DNA of 47,654 nucleotides, from contig CAKRVL010000009.1 in assembly GCA_934408705.1 (NCBI GenBank), positions 1-47,654 of the forward strand. Reading direction: 5' to 3'. This document shows positions 9,203 through 17,389 of this stretch, piece after piece. The notes under the pieces were generated by a model. That model saw nothing but the letters and a program-made list of their open reading frames with translations, was not told the DNA's origin and did not search any database. Made by a program: the position numbers and the translations under genes. How positions within the stretch are numbered: the stretch's first letter is position 1; the number at the start of each line of letters is the position of its first letter. This DNA is from an uncultured Blautia sp. Its GTDB lineage: Bacteria > Bacillota > Clostridia > Lachnospirales > Lachnospiraceae.

Positions 9203-9214
9203 GGTAACGTTCCC
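9203..9214. promoter_or_regulatory. LacI-family operator, copy 2
   Basis: GGTAACGTTCCC shares the AACGTTCCC core with the copy at 9130. The two centres are 74 bp apart, about seven helical turns, so both face the same side of the DNA. Confidence 0.65.
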
Positions 9215-9257
9215 AAAACGTGACACAATAATTATTTAAAAAACGGAGGTAAGAAAA

Positions 9258-10274
9258 ATGAAGAAAAAACTTATGAGCCTGTTCCTTGCGGCAACAATGA
9301 CCTGCTCTATGGCAGCAGGAGCGACAACTGTATTTGCAGAAGAGAATTCAGATGATACGAAAGAAGCTACAGAAGAAACTGTAGAACTGGCAGAACCTTC
9401 TGCAGATGAAGGATATACGATTGGTATTTCTGTTCTGAATTTAACTGGTCAGTTTTTTATTCAGTTGGTAGATGCAGCACAAAATGAAGCCGATGCGACG
9501 GGATGCACTTTAATGACAAATTCCTGCGACAGTGATTCTGCAAAACAGATTACTGCACTGGAAAACTTTATTTCAGCAGGATGTGATGCTATTATCGTTT
9601 GTGCGGTAGATTCTGAAGCTGCAAAGCCAGTTATTGCAAAAGCAAAAGAGGAAGGTATTGCAGTTGTTTGTCTGACTTCTACAATTGAAGGATATGATGC
9701 ATATATTGGATGTGAAGAATATGTGCTTGGTTATACTCAAGGATGTGCAGTAGGACAGAGAATTGCCGAGATGTACGGAACTGAGGAGGAAGTTCAGGCT
9801 GCTACATTGAACTATGATTTAATGGAATCTGTTATTGCCCGTAAGGAAGGCATTATGGAAGGTGTTCTTGAGTATGCGCCAAATGTAAAGTTTGTTGCGG
9901 ATGCAACAGCAGCAGACCAGGAAGAGGGAATGTCCAATACAGAGAATTTCCTTCAGGCAAATCCAGATCTGAAGGTAGTATGTGGAGTATCTGATGGTGC
10001 AGCGCTTGGTGCATATCAGGCATTTAAAGCTGCTGGCCTGACAGATCCTGAGAAATATCTGATTGCAGGTATTGATGCCACAGATGAAGCTTTGAAGCTT
10101 ATTGATGAAGGAACTATTTATCAGGTTTCTGTAAGCCAAAATCCGACTGCTACTGGTAAGGCGCTTGTTGATACTGCAATTGCAGTTGTAAATAAAGCAT
10201 CATATCCAAAGGACAGCTTATTTGATCTTCAGGCTGTAACATCTGCAAATGTAAAAGATTATATCACTGAATAA
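9258..10274 (+). CDS. Sugar ABC transporter substrate-binding protein (ribose-type, CUT2)
   Basis: A 338-residue periplasmic-binding-protein type I fold (Peripla_BP_4). A signal peptide covers about residues 1-27 with predicted cleavage after VFA. An acidic, threonine-rich linker (about 28-52) precedes the ligand domain, which opens YTIGISVLNLTGQFFIQLVDAA. The domain contains DSAKQITALENFISAGCDAIIVCAVDS and ends in the typical LIAGIDATDEALKLIDEG block. A Cys at 16 is not in a lipobox, so the protein may not be lipidated. It is the first gene of the operon, followed by a hairpin and the ATPase gene. The AAACGGAGG site supports the ATG. The ligand is unknown; context suggests a sugar from GH95 substrates. 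Confidence 0.92.
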   Translation: MKKKLMSLFLAATMTCSMAAGATTVFAEENSDDTKEATEETVELAEPSADEGYTIGISVLNLTGQFFIQLVDAAQNEADATGCTLMTNSCDSDSAKQITALENFISAGCDAIIVCAVDSEAAKPVIAKAKEEGIAVVCLTSTIEGYDAYIGCEEYVLGYTQGCAVGQRIAEMYGTEEEVQAATLNYDLMESVIARKEGIMEGVLEYAPNVKFVADATAADQEEGMSNTENFLQANPDLKVVCGVSDGAALGAYQAFKAAGLTDPEKYLIAGIDATDEALKLIDEGTIYQVSVSQNPTATGKALVDTAIAVVNKASYPKDSLFDLQAVTSANVKDYITE

Positions 10275-10288
10275 TATATTTTCAGGCA

Positions 10289-10315
10289 TTCGAGGGGCTG
10301 ATATGGTCCCTCGAA
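10289..10315 (+). other. Intercistronic hairpin after the binding-protein gene
   Basis: TTCGAGGG and CCCTCGAA form an 8-bp perfect stem with an 11-nt loop between the binding-protein stop and the ATPase start. Such hairpins often raise the binding-protein message relative to downstream genes by blocking 3' decay or causing partial termination. The role here is inferred. Confidence 0.55.
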
Positions 10316-10351
10316 ATTATTCAGGGGTTACCCAGGAAGGAATCAGATCAT

Positions 10352-11836
10352 ATGAAACCTATATTGACTTTAAAGAATGTTACAAAAGAATATCCCGGTG
10401 TTGTGGCTTTGGATTGCATGAATCTGGAAGTTTATCCTGGGGAAGTACATGCTCTTATGGGGGAGAACGGTGCAGGAAAATCAACTTTGATTAAAGTTGT
10501 TTCAGGTGCGATCAAGCCAAACGGTGGTACTATTTTGTTTGAGGGAAAAGAATATAGTTCTATGACCCCGGCATTATCAAAAAAACTGGGAATTGGTGTT
10601 ATCTATCAGGAATTCAATCTTGTGCCAGAACTTTCTGTTGCAGAGAATATTTTTCTTGGACAGAAATTGACCAGCGGACTTACTATTAACCGGAAGCTGA
10701 TGAACAAAAAAGCGAAGGAACTTATGGACAGTTTTGGCATTGATATTGATGTGACAAAGGAAGTAAAAAGTCTTACAGTTGCATATCAGCAGCTTGTAGA
10801 AATTACCAAAACTATTTCATCGAATGTAAAGGTTCTGATCATGGACGAGCCCTCTGCACCGCTGACTAATCGTGAAATTGATGCAATGTTTGGAATTGTA
10901 CGTAAGTTAAAAGAGCAGGGTGTGGCAGTTATTTATATTTCTCACAGAATGGAAGAAATTTTTGCTTTAGCAGATAGAATTACAGTTATGCGTGATGGCA
11001 AGTATGTGGGAACTAAAATGATTTCCGAAATTGATAATAATGGATTAATTAAAATGATGGTAGGCCGTGATCTGGATGAGCAGTACCCTACAGTAGAGAA
11101 AGAAATTGGAGAGGTAGCTCTGGAAGTAAATCATCTTTGCACGGATGCACTTCTTAAGGATATCAGTTTCCAGGTACATAAGGGAGAAATCCTTGGTCTT
11201 GCAGGACTTGTGGGTGCAGGAAGAACAGAAACTGCAAGGGCTGTTTTTGGAGCGGATCCAAAGTCTTCAGGGGAAATCAGAATTCACGGTAAAAAAGTAG
11301 AAATCCATAGTCCCAAGGATGCAATTAAAGACGGAATAGCCTTAATTCCAGAGGATCGAAAAAAACATGGAGCGCTACTTGAAATGACAATCAGGGATAA
11401 TATTTCTTTTATTGCAGTAAAAAGCATATCGAAGGCAGGGTTTGTTGATCGAAACGCTGACAAAAATATGGCCAGAAAATATATAGAAGAACTGGCGATT
11501 AAAACTCCTTCGATGGAGCAGCTTACCAGAAATCTTTCCGGTGGAAATCAGCAGAAGGTGGTATTGGCAAAATCACTTGCTTCCAATTCAGATATCATTA
11601 TTTTTGATGAGCCAACCAGAGGCATTGATGTAGGAGCAAAAAAAGAAATTTATATATTAATGAATGAACTGGCAAAAAAAGGAATGGCAATTATCATGAT
11701 TTCTTCTGAAATGCAGGAACTTCTCGGAATGTCTGACAGAATTATTGTTATGCATGAAGGAGAAATGATGGGTGAATTAAAAAAAGAGGATGCTACGCAG
11801 GAAAAGATTCTTGAGCTGGCCTCCGGAATCAGATGA
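10352..11836 (+). CDS. Sugar ABC transporter ATPase (RbsA-type, two nucleotide-binding domains)
   Basis: A 494-residue fusion of two ABC ATPase domains, as in ribose/galactose CUT2 systems. Domain 1 has Walker A GENGAGKST near residue 38, a Q-loop (YQEFNLVPELSV), a relaxed signature LTVAYQQLVEI and Walker B LIMDEPSAPLT. Domain 2 has the degenerate Walker A GLVGAGRTE usual for this family, the canonical signature LSGGNQQK and Walker B IIFDEPTRGIDVG. It powers import with the permease encoded 16 nt downstream. The start ATG at 10352 follows AGGAAGGAATCAGATCAT. Confidence 0.93.
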   Translation: MKPILTLKNVTKEYPGVVALDCMNLEVYPGEVHALMGENGAGKSTLIKVVSGAIKPNGGTILFEGKEYSSMTPALSKKLGIGVIYQEFNLVPELSVAENIFLGQKLTSGLTINRKLMNKKAKELMDSFGIDIDVTKEVKSLTVAYQQLVEITKTISSNVKVLIMDEPSAPLTNREIDAMFGIVRKLKEQGVAVIYISHRMEEIFALADRITVMRDGKYVGTKMISEIDNNGLIKMMVGRDLDEQYPTVEKEIGEVALEVNHLCTDALLKDISFQVHKGEILGLAGLVGAGRTETARAVFGADPKSSGEIRIHGKKVEIHSPKDAIKDGIALIPEDRKKHGALLEMTIRDNISFIAVKSISKAGFVDRNADKNMARKYIEELAIKTPSMEQLTRNLSGGNQQKVVLAKSLASNSDIIIFDEPTRGIDVGAKKEIYILMNELAKKGMAIIMISSEMQELLGMSDRIIVMHEGEMMGELKKEDATQEKILELASGIR

Positions 11837-11852
11837 GTAGAGGAGAGAAGAC

Positions 11853-12800
11853 ATGAAACAGATATTAAAAAAATTTAGCACACTTATTATTCTAGTTGTT
11901 CTGGTAGTTGTTTTTTCAGTTGCGTCCCCTAATTTTCTGCGCGTAAATAATATCCTGAATGTACTTCGTCAGGTTGCAGTTATTGGAATTCTTACAGCAG
12001 GTATGACATATGTTATTGTATCTGGTGGTATGGATCTGACAGTGGGCGCTTACTTGGGACTCTCAGGCGTAGTACTGGCACAGATGATCAGCGCAGGTGT
12101 ACCTGTGGTTGCGGCTTTTATTTTAACTATGTTAATTACAACTGTAATTGGAGTTATAACAGGAACCCTGATCGTTGGATTAAACGTCTCTGCAATTGTA
12201 ATTACTCTTGGAATGATGACAGTTGTTCGAGGTCTTGCATATATTTTTTCCGGAGGTCTTCCTGTTTATGATATTCCAGATTCTATCGTATTTCTTGGAC
12301 AAGGCTATATCGTAGGAATTCCGGTTCCGGTTATTATTATGTTGATAATTGTAGTAATTGCGGGATTGGTTTTGAAATATTCTTATTTTGGACGTTACAT
12401 CTATGCTATTGGTGGAAATGTAGAGGCTGCAAAACTCGCAGGAGTTTCTGTTAATAAAATCACGATTTCTTTGTATGGAATCAGTGCATTTCTTGCATCA
12501 ATCGCAGGCATTGTACTTACCGGACGTATCAGTTCTGGAGCACCGGCTTCCGGTACTGGAACTGAAATGGATGTTGTAACAGCTGTAGTTATTGGTGGAA
12601 TTAGCGTAAATGGAGGAAAAGGTTCCATGCTAGGAGCGTTTCTTGGCGCAGTGATTATTGGAGTTCTTAGTAATGGACTGACTATTATGAATATCGGCGA
12701 ATATTACCAACAGGTTGTAAAGGGGCTTGTTTTGATTCTTGCGGTGGCCTTTGATGTTTTGGCAAATAAAGAAAAAGTGAAGAAAGTAAAAACAGCATAG
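11853..12800 (+). CDS. Sugar ABC transporter permease (RbsC-type, BPD_transp_2)
   Basis: A 315-residue integral membrane protein with about eight to ten hydrophobic segments and the family motifs GGMDLTVGAYLGLSG in the first third, YAIGGNVEAAKLAGV (the ATPase-contact EAA-like loop) near 190, and GGISVNGGKGSMLGAFLGA near 250. It forms the membrane channel, presumably as a homodimer with the RbsA-type ATPase. The ribosome binding site is AGAGGAGAGAAGAC. No second permease is encoded, which fits a CUT2 system. Confidence 0.93.
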   Translation: MKQILKKFSTLIILVVLVVVFSVASPNFLRVNNILNVLRQVAVIGILTAGMTYVIVSGGMDLTVGAYLGLSGVVLAQMISAGVPVVAAFILTMLITTVIGVITGTLIVGLNVSAIVITLGMMTVVRGLAYIFSGGLPVYDIPDSIVFLGQGYIVGIPVPVIIMLIIVVIAGLVLKYSYFGRYIYAIGGNVEAAKLAGVSVNKITISLYGISAFLASIAGIVLTGRISSGAPASGTGTEMDVVTAVVIGGISVNGGKGSMLGAFLGAVIIGVLSNGLTIMNIGEYYQQVVKGLVLILAVAFDVLANKEKVKKVKTA

Positions 12801-12814
12801 GGGGGATATAGCAA

Positions 12815-13450
12815 ATGAAGACAGTTTTATGCTATGGGGACTCTAACACTTATGGTCTTAAGTCTGATCTGGTCAGCAGATATCCAAGAAATGTAAGGTG
12901 GACGGGGCTTTTGCAGGAAAAACTTGGACAAGATTATTACATAATTGAGGAGGGACTTGGGGGAAGAACTACGGTTTGGGACGATCCCGTAGAGGAATAT
13001 AAAAATGGTAAAAAATATCTTCTTCCTTGTCTTGATAGTCATAAACCACTTGATCTTGTGGTAATTATGTTAGGTACCAATGATTTAAAATCAAGGTTTT
13101 CAGTGAGTCCTTTTGAAATCGGAACATCAATGGAGAATTTAGTAAAAACTATTTTAAAATCAGATGCAGGTATTGATTTTAAAGCACCAAAAATCCTTCT
13201 GGTAACACCGGTACCTATTCATAGTGTGGACAGACCAATGGACTTGGATCAGATGTTGCCCGATATGGAAAAAAGAAGTAAGGCGTTATCTTATTATTAT
13301 GAGGATATTGCCAAACGATATGAGATTGCTTATCTGAATCCTGACGGCATGGTAGAAGTGAATGATACAGATGGTATTCATTATACAGAAAAAGGACATG
13401 CCCAGATGGCAGAGCTTATGGCTGATAAAATTAAAAAAATTTTGGGATAA
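12815..13450 (+). CDS. SGNH/GDSL hydrolase (arylesterase-like)
   Basis: A 211-residue cytoplasmic SGNH hydrolase. Block I is CYGDSNTYG with the nucleophile Ser at 10, block II is EGLGGRTTVWDD (oxyanion Gly), block III is MLGTNDLKSRF, and block V is DTDGIHYTEKGHAQM with the catalytic Asp and His. Related enzymes remove acetyl or other acyl esters from small molecules and sugars. It starts 14 nt after the permease behind AGGGGGGATATAG. A role in deacetylating imported oligosaccharides before or after GH95 action is an inference from operon position. Confidence 0.88.
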   Translation: MKTVLCYGDSNTYGLKSDLVSRYPRNVRWTGLLQEKLGQDYYIIEEGLGGRTTVWDDPVEEYKNGKKYLLPCLDSHKPLDLVVIMLGTNDLKSRFSVSPFEIGTSMENLVKTILKSDAGIDFKAPKILLVTPVPIHSVDRPMDLDQMLPDMEKRSKALSYYYEDIAKRYEIAYLNPDGMVEVNDTDGIHYTEKGHAQMAELMADKIKKILG

Positions 13451-13480
13451 AGGTACCAGGTGGCAGATCCAATGAAAAAT

Positions 13481-13517
13481 ATGAGACAGGATTCGTGAAT
13501 ACGGACTCCTGTCTCAT
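13481..13517 (+). terminator. Hairpin after the sugar ABC/SGNH operon
   Basis: ATGAGACAGGATTCGT pairs with ACGGACTCCTGTCTCAT with one bulged C and a GAAT loop. It lies between the SGNH hydrolase stop and the LacI-type regulator. The trailing T run is weak (GTATTTATCTT), so read-through into the regulator is possible. Confidence 0.6.
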
Positions 13518-13586
13518 GTATTTATCTTGAAGTACAGCATCAAAAAGGGTATGATTAAAACAAGAGTAAATTATTGGAGAAAATAT

Positions 13587-14597
13587 ATGGTTACAATATT
13601 TGATGTTGCAAAAGAAGCGGGGGTATCCAAGTCAACAGTTTCCCGAGTGATAAACAGAGATACAAAAGTAAAACAAGAAACAAGAGATGCAGTAGAAGCT
13701 GCGATTAAAAAGCTGAATTATTCCCCAAGCTATATGGCGCAGGCAATTCGTACCAGAAAGACACACACTATAGCACTTGTGGTTCCGGAGTATAGCAATA
13801 TTTTTTATACAGAAATGTTCCGGGGGGTAGAAGATATAGCATTAAAATATGGCTATATGGTTATGGTTTGTAATACAGAACGTCATGCTATGTCGGAAAT
13901 TGAATATACGAATGAATTGCTGAAACGAAATATTGATGGAATCATTTATAATACTTATCGTACAGATGATGAAATGGCAGATTATCTGCGGCAGATTTCA
14001 GAGCGCTTGCCAATTGTTTATATGAACAGAATTTTTGGTGATGATGAAAACTATGCATGTGTTTATACGGATGGTTTCAAAAGCAATCGCAAAGCAGTTC
14101 AGTATCTTATAGACAAGGGGAAGCATAAACTTGGCTATGTGATGAACTCTGAAGATGTCAGTATTATTGAGGATCGTTTTGAGGGCTTTGTGCAGGGACT
14201 AAAGGATCATGGACTTGAATTGAATGAGAAGTGGGTTTATCGTGTGCAACGGGAAAATGAGCCGGATTATATTAAACTGGGACGAGATGCCGCTAAATAT
14301 TACGCGTCTTTAAAAGATCGTCCGGATGCGATTCTTACAGCAACAGATATGCTTGCGATTGGATGTGTAAAAGGATTTAATGAAAGTAAAATTAAAGTTC
14401 CAGATGAAATTAGCGTAATTGGTTTTGATAATGTTTTTGTCAGTGCTCTTATTGATCCTCCATTGACTACCATTGCTCAGCCTGTTCGTAAAATGGGTCA
14501 GGCGGCAGCTGAAATTTTAATTTCTTCACTCCAGGGGAAAAAGATCCAGAATAAGGTTGTATTTGATGGAAAATTGATTGTCAGAGAGACAACGTAA
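13587..14597 (+). CDS. LacI-family transcriptional regulator
   Basis: A 336-residue regulator. The N-terminal LacI HTH (VTIFDVAKEAGVSKSTVSRVIN) is followed by a hinge (YMAQAIRTRKTHTIA) and a type I binding-protein effector domain ending in VIGFDNVFVSALIDPPLTTIAQP. I start at ATG 13587, not the upstream TTG at 13527, because GGAGA lies 7 nt before it and LacI HTH domains begin just there. It most likely represses the GH95 and ABC genes through the AACGTT palindromes at 9130 and 9203, with a sugar as inducer (inference from proximity). It ends at a strong bidirectional terminator. Confidence 0.93.
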   Translation: MVTIFDVAKEAGVSKSTVSRVINRDTKVKQETRDAVEAAIKKLNYSPSYMAQAIRTRKTHTIALVVPEYSNIFYTEMFRGVEDIALKYGYMVMVCNTERHAMSEIEYTNELLKRNIDGIIYNTYRTDDEMADYLRQISERLPIVYMNRIFGDDENYACVYTDGFKSNRKAVQYLIDKGKHKLGYVMNSEDVSIIEDRFEGFVQGLKDHGLELNEKWVYRVQRENEPDYIKLGRDAAKYYASLKDRPDAILTATDMLAIGCVKGFNESKIKVPDEISVIGFDNVFVSALIDPPLTTIAQPVRKMGQAAAEILISSLQGKKIQNKVVFDGKLIVRETT

Positions 14598-14660
14598 GCG
14601 CATAAAGAGTTTAAAGCTTTAAAATAAATTGCAGAAATCCTTGCAGAATTACACAAAAAA

Positions 14661-14708
14661 CCAGCAGCGGGAACTATGTTATATAATAAGTTCCCGCTGC
14701 TGGTTTTT
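14661..14708. terminator. Strong bidirectional terminator between lacI-type and LRR genes
   Basis: CCAGCAGCGGGAACT and AGTTCCCGCTGCTGG form a perfect 15-bp stem with a 13-nt loop. TTTTT follows on the plus strand, and AAAAAA precedes it, giving a T run for the minus-strand gene. Confidence 0.93.
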
Positions 14709-14723
14709 GTATATCCAAAATGA

Positions 14724-17210
14724 TTATTTGCTAACCCGTGCTTTTGCAGATAGTCCTCTGCTCTTAAGCAGTTTCTTATAAGAAGAAAGCTTGCTCTTTG
14801 GTACTCTGACTTTTAATTTTTTGTAATTGTTCCGTCCGGCTTTGGTAAATGCACTTTTACCCACAGTTTTGGCGGAGAGCTTCTTTGACTGGATGGTGAC
14901 GGAGGTCAGAGATCTGCAGTCATAGAATGCTTTTGCGCCGATAGAGGAAATATATTTTGAAATGGTTACCTGTTTCAGCTTCTTACAGCCTTTGAATGCG
15001 CCAGAAGCAATTGCAGTAACCTTGTATGTTTTTCCATTGGCTTTTACTGTGGAAGGAATCTTTGCAGTAGTGATGTTTCTGGATTTCGGCCTCTTTAAGG
15101 TGACAGTTGAACCAGATTTATTAACTGTATATATATTATATGCATCACTGAATTTTTTGGAAGCTGTGCCTTGAGGTTTCTCTTTCTTGGGTTCATCTTT
15201 AGAAGTTATCTGGAAGTTTAAGGTAATCGTTCCATAGTAGTTGCGGATTCCTGTGATTGTCAGCGTAGCAGTTCCTGCTTTTTTATTGTTGCTGTAGGTG
15301 ACTTCATAATCAGAGTCAGCGGTCAGCTTTTGTTTTCCAAGAGTGACGGTTGGCTTAGGGGTGATTTTTGAGCCAGTGTATGTATACTTCGTTTCAATTC
15401 CGGTTACCTTTGCTCCGGAAAGATCGCAGGCATAAGAAATATGGTTTGCCTTTGCGTATGAAACAGCGTAAGAATTAACGGAGGCATAAATGGTAGCATC
15501 ATTTACATGGCTGGAGTCATAAGTCCAGTAGTAACCGGTCCATACAATGTCATCCCCAATAGAAGTAACACTGTCAGGAATGATTACTTTCTCCAGATTA
15601 TCACAGCATGCAAACGCCTCTTTTCCAATAGAAACGACGCCATTTTCGATCTCAACTTCTTTCAGGTTTGGCAGATATTTAAAGGCAGTTTCTGAAATGC
15701 TTGTTATGCCGGACTTTATTACAACCTTTTTAACCTGATTTTTAATGGACTTCCATGGTGTTCCAGAGGATGAGCTCCACATTCCTGCTGTTGAGGAGAT
15801 CGGGTAGCGATAGGAATCATCCTCTTTAACAGAGAGTGCACCCTGTCCGGAGATAGTAAGTACGCCGTTTGCGTATTCCCAGGTTGCGTTTTCACCGGCA
15901 ATTCGATAGCTCTTTTTGGAAGAGGAGCCATTGTCAGCATTAATAAAGTAAAAATCAACAGTGTTTGAATTGGAAGCATAATAAACAACATTGGAATCCT
16001 TTACAATTGGCTGGCAATCTGAAATTGGGGCAACTGTAGTAAATTCCTGACTGATGGAATTTCCTCTTCCGTCAAGGAAGATATAATGAAGAGTGCTGGA
16101 AGAGAGACTGTCTTCGTCTGCAAAATTTTCCTCTTCTGTAGTGTTTTCCTCCCAGGAAACCATAAAGCGGTTATCTGTAATTCGGGTGATTTTTACACCA
16201 AGGAAGCTTTTTCCGCCGCCGGTAAAATTCGTAAGCTGTTTTACTACGGTTGCTTCTTTGGAAAAATCAGACTGAGGTGTTACAGTAAGGTAAATGTTGT
16301 GCGGGGTATCTGAATTTACCTGATAATATTTCGACTGATCAATGGTGGTTCCCACACATAAAATGCTGTCAGAAGAGACTGCCATACCGTCCACGCTTGC
16401 GTAGCAATTGATTGCCCATTCTAAAGCACGGGAACCGCCGTAAGGAAGTATTTCAATGGTGTTTCGTTCTAATGTGTCAGCATTATATCGGGAAAGCTTG
16501 GTGCAGCGGGAACCTTCACTTTGTTCCAGAACATACAAATAGTTATCCTTTGATTTGATGTATTGGGCAAAGGAGTGCCACAAATCACAGGAAACGATTT
16601 TTCCTGTCATGGATGTGGGATCCACTTCAATCATAAGGAAGCCCTGATGTCCCTGTCCAACAGAGGCATCCACATATCCCTCGTGAGCGGTAACAATATA
16701 AAGCTTGCCATTGCTTTCGGACATTTCCACGCAACCATAGTCAAAGGGATATCGAACCTCTCCACCGAATAATTTCGGGTTGCTGGTGATAGAAGCAGAT
16801 CCGTTCCGATTCCAGTTTGTATCGTAACGAATAACTCGAATCACTTCTGCAGAATCATCTTCTGCGGTATTATTCTGACCTTCTACAAGATAATATCCAT
16901 CTGAGCCTGCATAGAAACCGCCCCAGAGGGGAAGCTCCATAGGGATATCTTTTTTGCTTTGAATCTGCAGAGTGTTGTCGTAGTATTCGATACCTACAGA
17001 GTTTGTCTTATGAAAGACTCTCATATAGCCATCCGAAGTAGAAACAAGATCCGATGATCGTTTCAGACTGACCTGTAGATTGTTCTGTGCTGTGGGCATA
17101 AGGGCAGCGGCGTTGGTTATATGTGCAGAAATAAATATGCTCATGAACAGACCACAGAACAAAATAACAGATAAGAAGTTTTTTCGTGTTTTCATCTTTT
17201 CCTTTCTCAT
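14724..17210 (-). CDS. Large secreted BspA-type leucine-rich repeat protein
   Basis: The protein has 828 residues. A signal peptide covers about residues 1-35. The first 430 or so residues resemble a beta-propeller-like region (repeated YDTNWNRNGS, YNADTLERN, DGMAVSSDSILCVG segments). A BspA/LRR_5 block follows (about 480-570, ITSISETAFKYLPNLKEVEIENG, VVSIGKEAFACCDNLEKVIIPDSV). Next comes a beta-sandwich repeat common in Clostridia surface proteins (KYTYTGSKITPKPTVT), then a second LRR_5 block (about 690-800) and a basic tail. No LPxTG anchor is seen. It is likely extracellular and adhesive or substrate-binding; the function is unproven. The start is fixed by AAGGAGG 9 nt upstream. It is transcribed alone. 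Confidence 0.85.
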   Translation of the reverse strand: MRKEKMKTRKNFLSVILFCGLFMSIFISAHITNAAALMPTAQNNLQVSLKRSSDLVSTSDGYMRVFHKTNSVGIEYYDNTLQIQSKKDIPMELPLWGGFYAGSDGYYLVEGQNNTAEDDSAEVIRVIRYDTNWNRNGSASITSNPKLFGGEVRYPFDYGCVEMSESNGKLYIVTAHEGYVDASVGQGHQGFLMIEVDPTSMTGKIVSCDLWHSFAQYIKSKDNYLYVLEQSEGSRCTKLSRYNADTLERNTIEILPYGGSRALEWAINCYASVDGMAVSSDSILCVGTTIDQSKYYQVNSDTPHNIYLTVTPQSDFSKEATVVKQLTNFTGGGKSFLGVKITRITDNRFMVSWEENTTEEENFADEDSLSSSTLHYIFLDGRGNSISQEFTTVAPISDCQPIVKDSNVVYYASNSNTVDFYFINADNGSSSKKSYRIAGENATWEYANGVLTISGQGALSVKEDDSYRYPISSTAGMWSSSSGTPWKSIKNQVKKVVIKSGITSISETAFKYLPNLKEVEIENGVVSIGKEAFACCDNLEKVIIPDSVTSIGDDIVWTGYYWTYDSSHVNDATIYASVNSYAVSYAKANHISYACDLSGAKVTGIETKYTYTGSKITPKPTVTLGKQKLTADSDYEVTYSNNKKAGTATLTITGIRNYYGTITLNFQITSKDEPKKEKPQGTASKKFSDAYNIYTVNKSGSTVTLKRPKSRNITTAKIPSTVKANGKTYKVTAIASGAFKGCKKLKQVTISKYISSIGAKAFYDCRSLTSVTIQSKKLSAKTVGKSAFTKAGRNNYKKLKVRVPKSKLSSYKKLLKSRGLSAKARVSK

Positions 17211-17289
17211 AGTGTCCTCCTTAAAGTTTGTTAGGATTTGTTGATCTTAAATTTATTATAAGCATTGGAAATGCGTTTTACAATAATTG

Positions 17290-17329
17290 AACCTCTTTTG
17301 AAAAAAATTTTTTAATCATATGAGAGGTT
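17290..17329. repeat. Inverted repeat overlapping the glpP promoter
   Basis: AACCTCT and AGAGGTT flank an A/T-rich centre; the right arm touches the -35 box at 17328. It could be an operator or an upstream hairpin. No regulator is assigned. Confidence 0.35.
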
Positions 17330-17355
17330 GTCTGCTATACTGTGGGTGGTATAAT
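17328..17355 (+). promoter_or_regulatory. Promoter of the glpP-like gene
   Basis: TTGTCT and a perfect TATAAT are separated by 16 nt. The -10 box overlaps an in-frame ATG at 17354, so translation cannot begin there; transcription should start near 17362. Confidence 0.75.
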
Positions 17356-17389
17356 GGAGAAAAGTGCATATTATCAAAAGGGGAAAAGA

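Larger units (their letters stand above)
8880..9257. other. 378-bp divergent regulatory region between GH95 and the sugar ABC operon
   Basis: No gene is seen here. It contains a palindrome near the GH95 side, a strong promoter for the binding-protein gene and two AACGTT-centred palindromes downstream of it. A/T-rich runs fill the rest. Confidence 0.8.

Noticed and set aside
10303..10494. 63-residue ORF overlapping the start of the sugar ABC ATPase gene
   Set aside because: It runs in another frame over the well-supported ATPase start and Walker A region, has no ribosome binding site of its own and resembles no family.
17342..17389. Earlier starts (GTG 17342, ATG 17354) for the GlpP gene
   Set aside because: The perfect -10 box TATAAT covers 17350-17355, so these codons would not be in the transcript.
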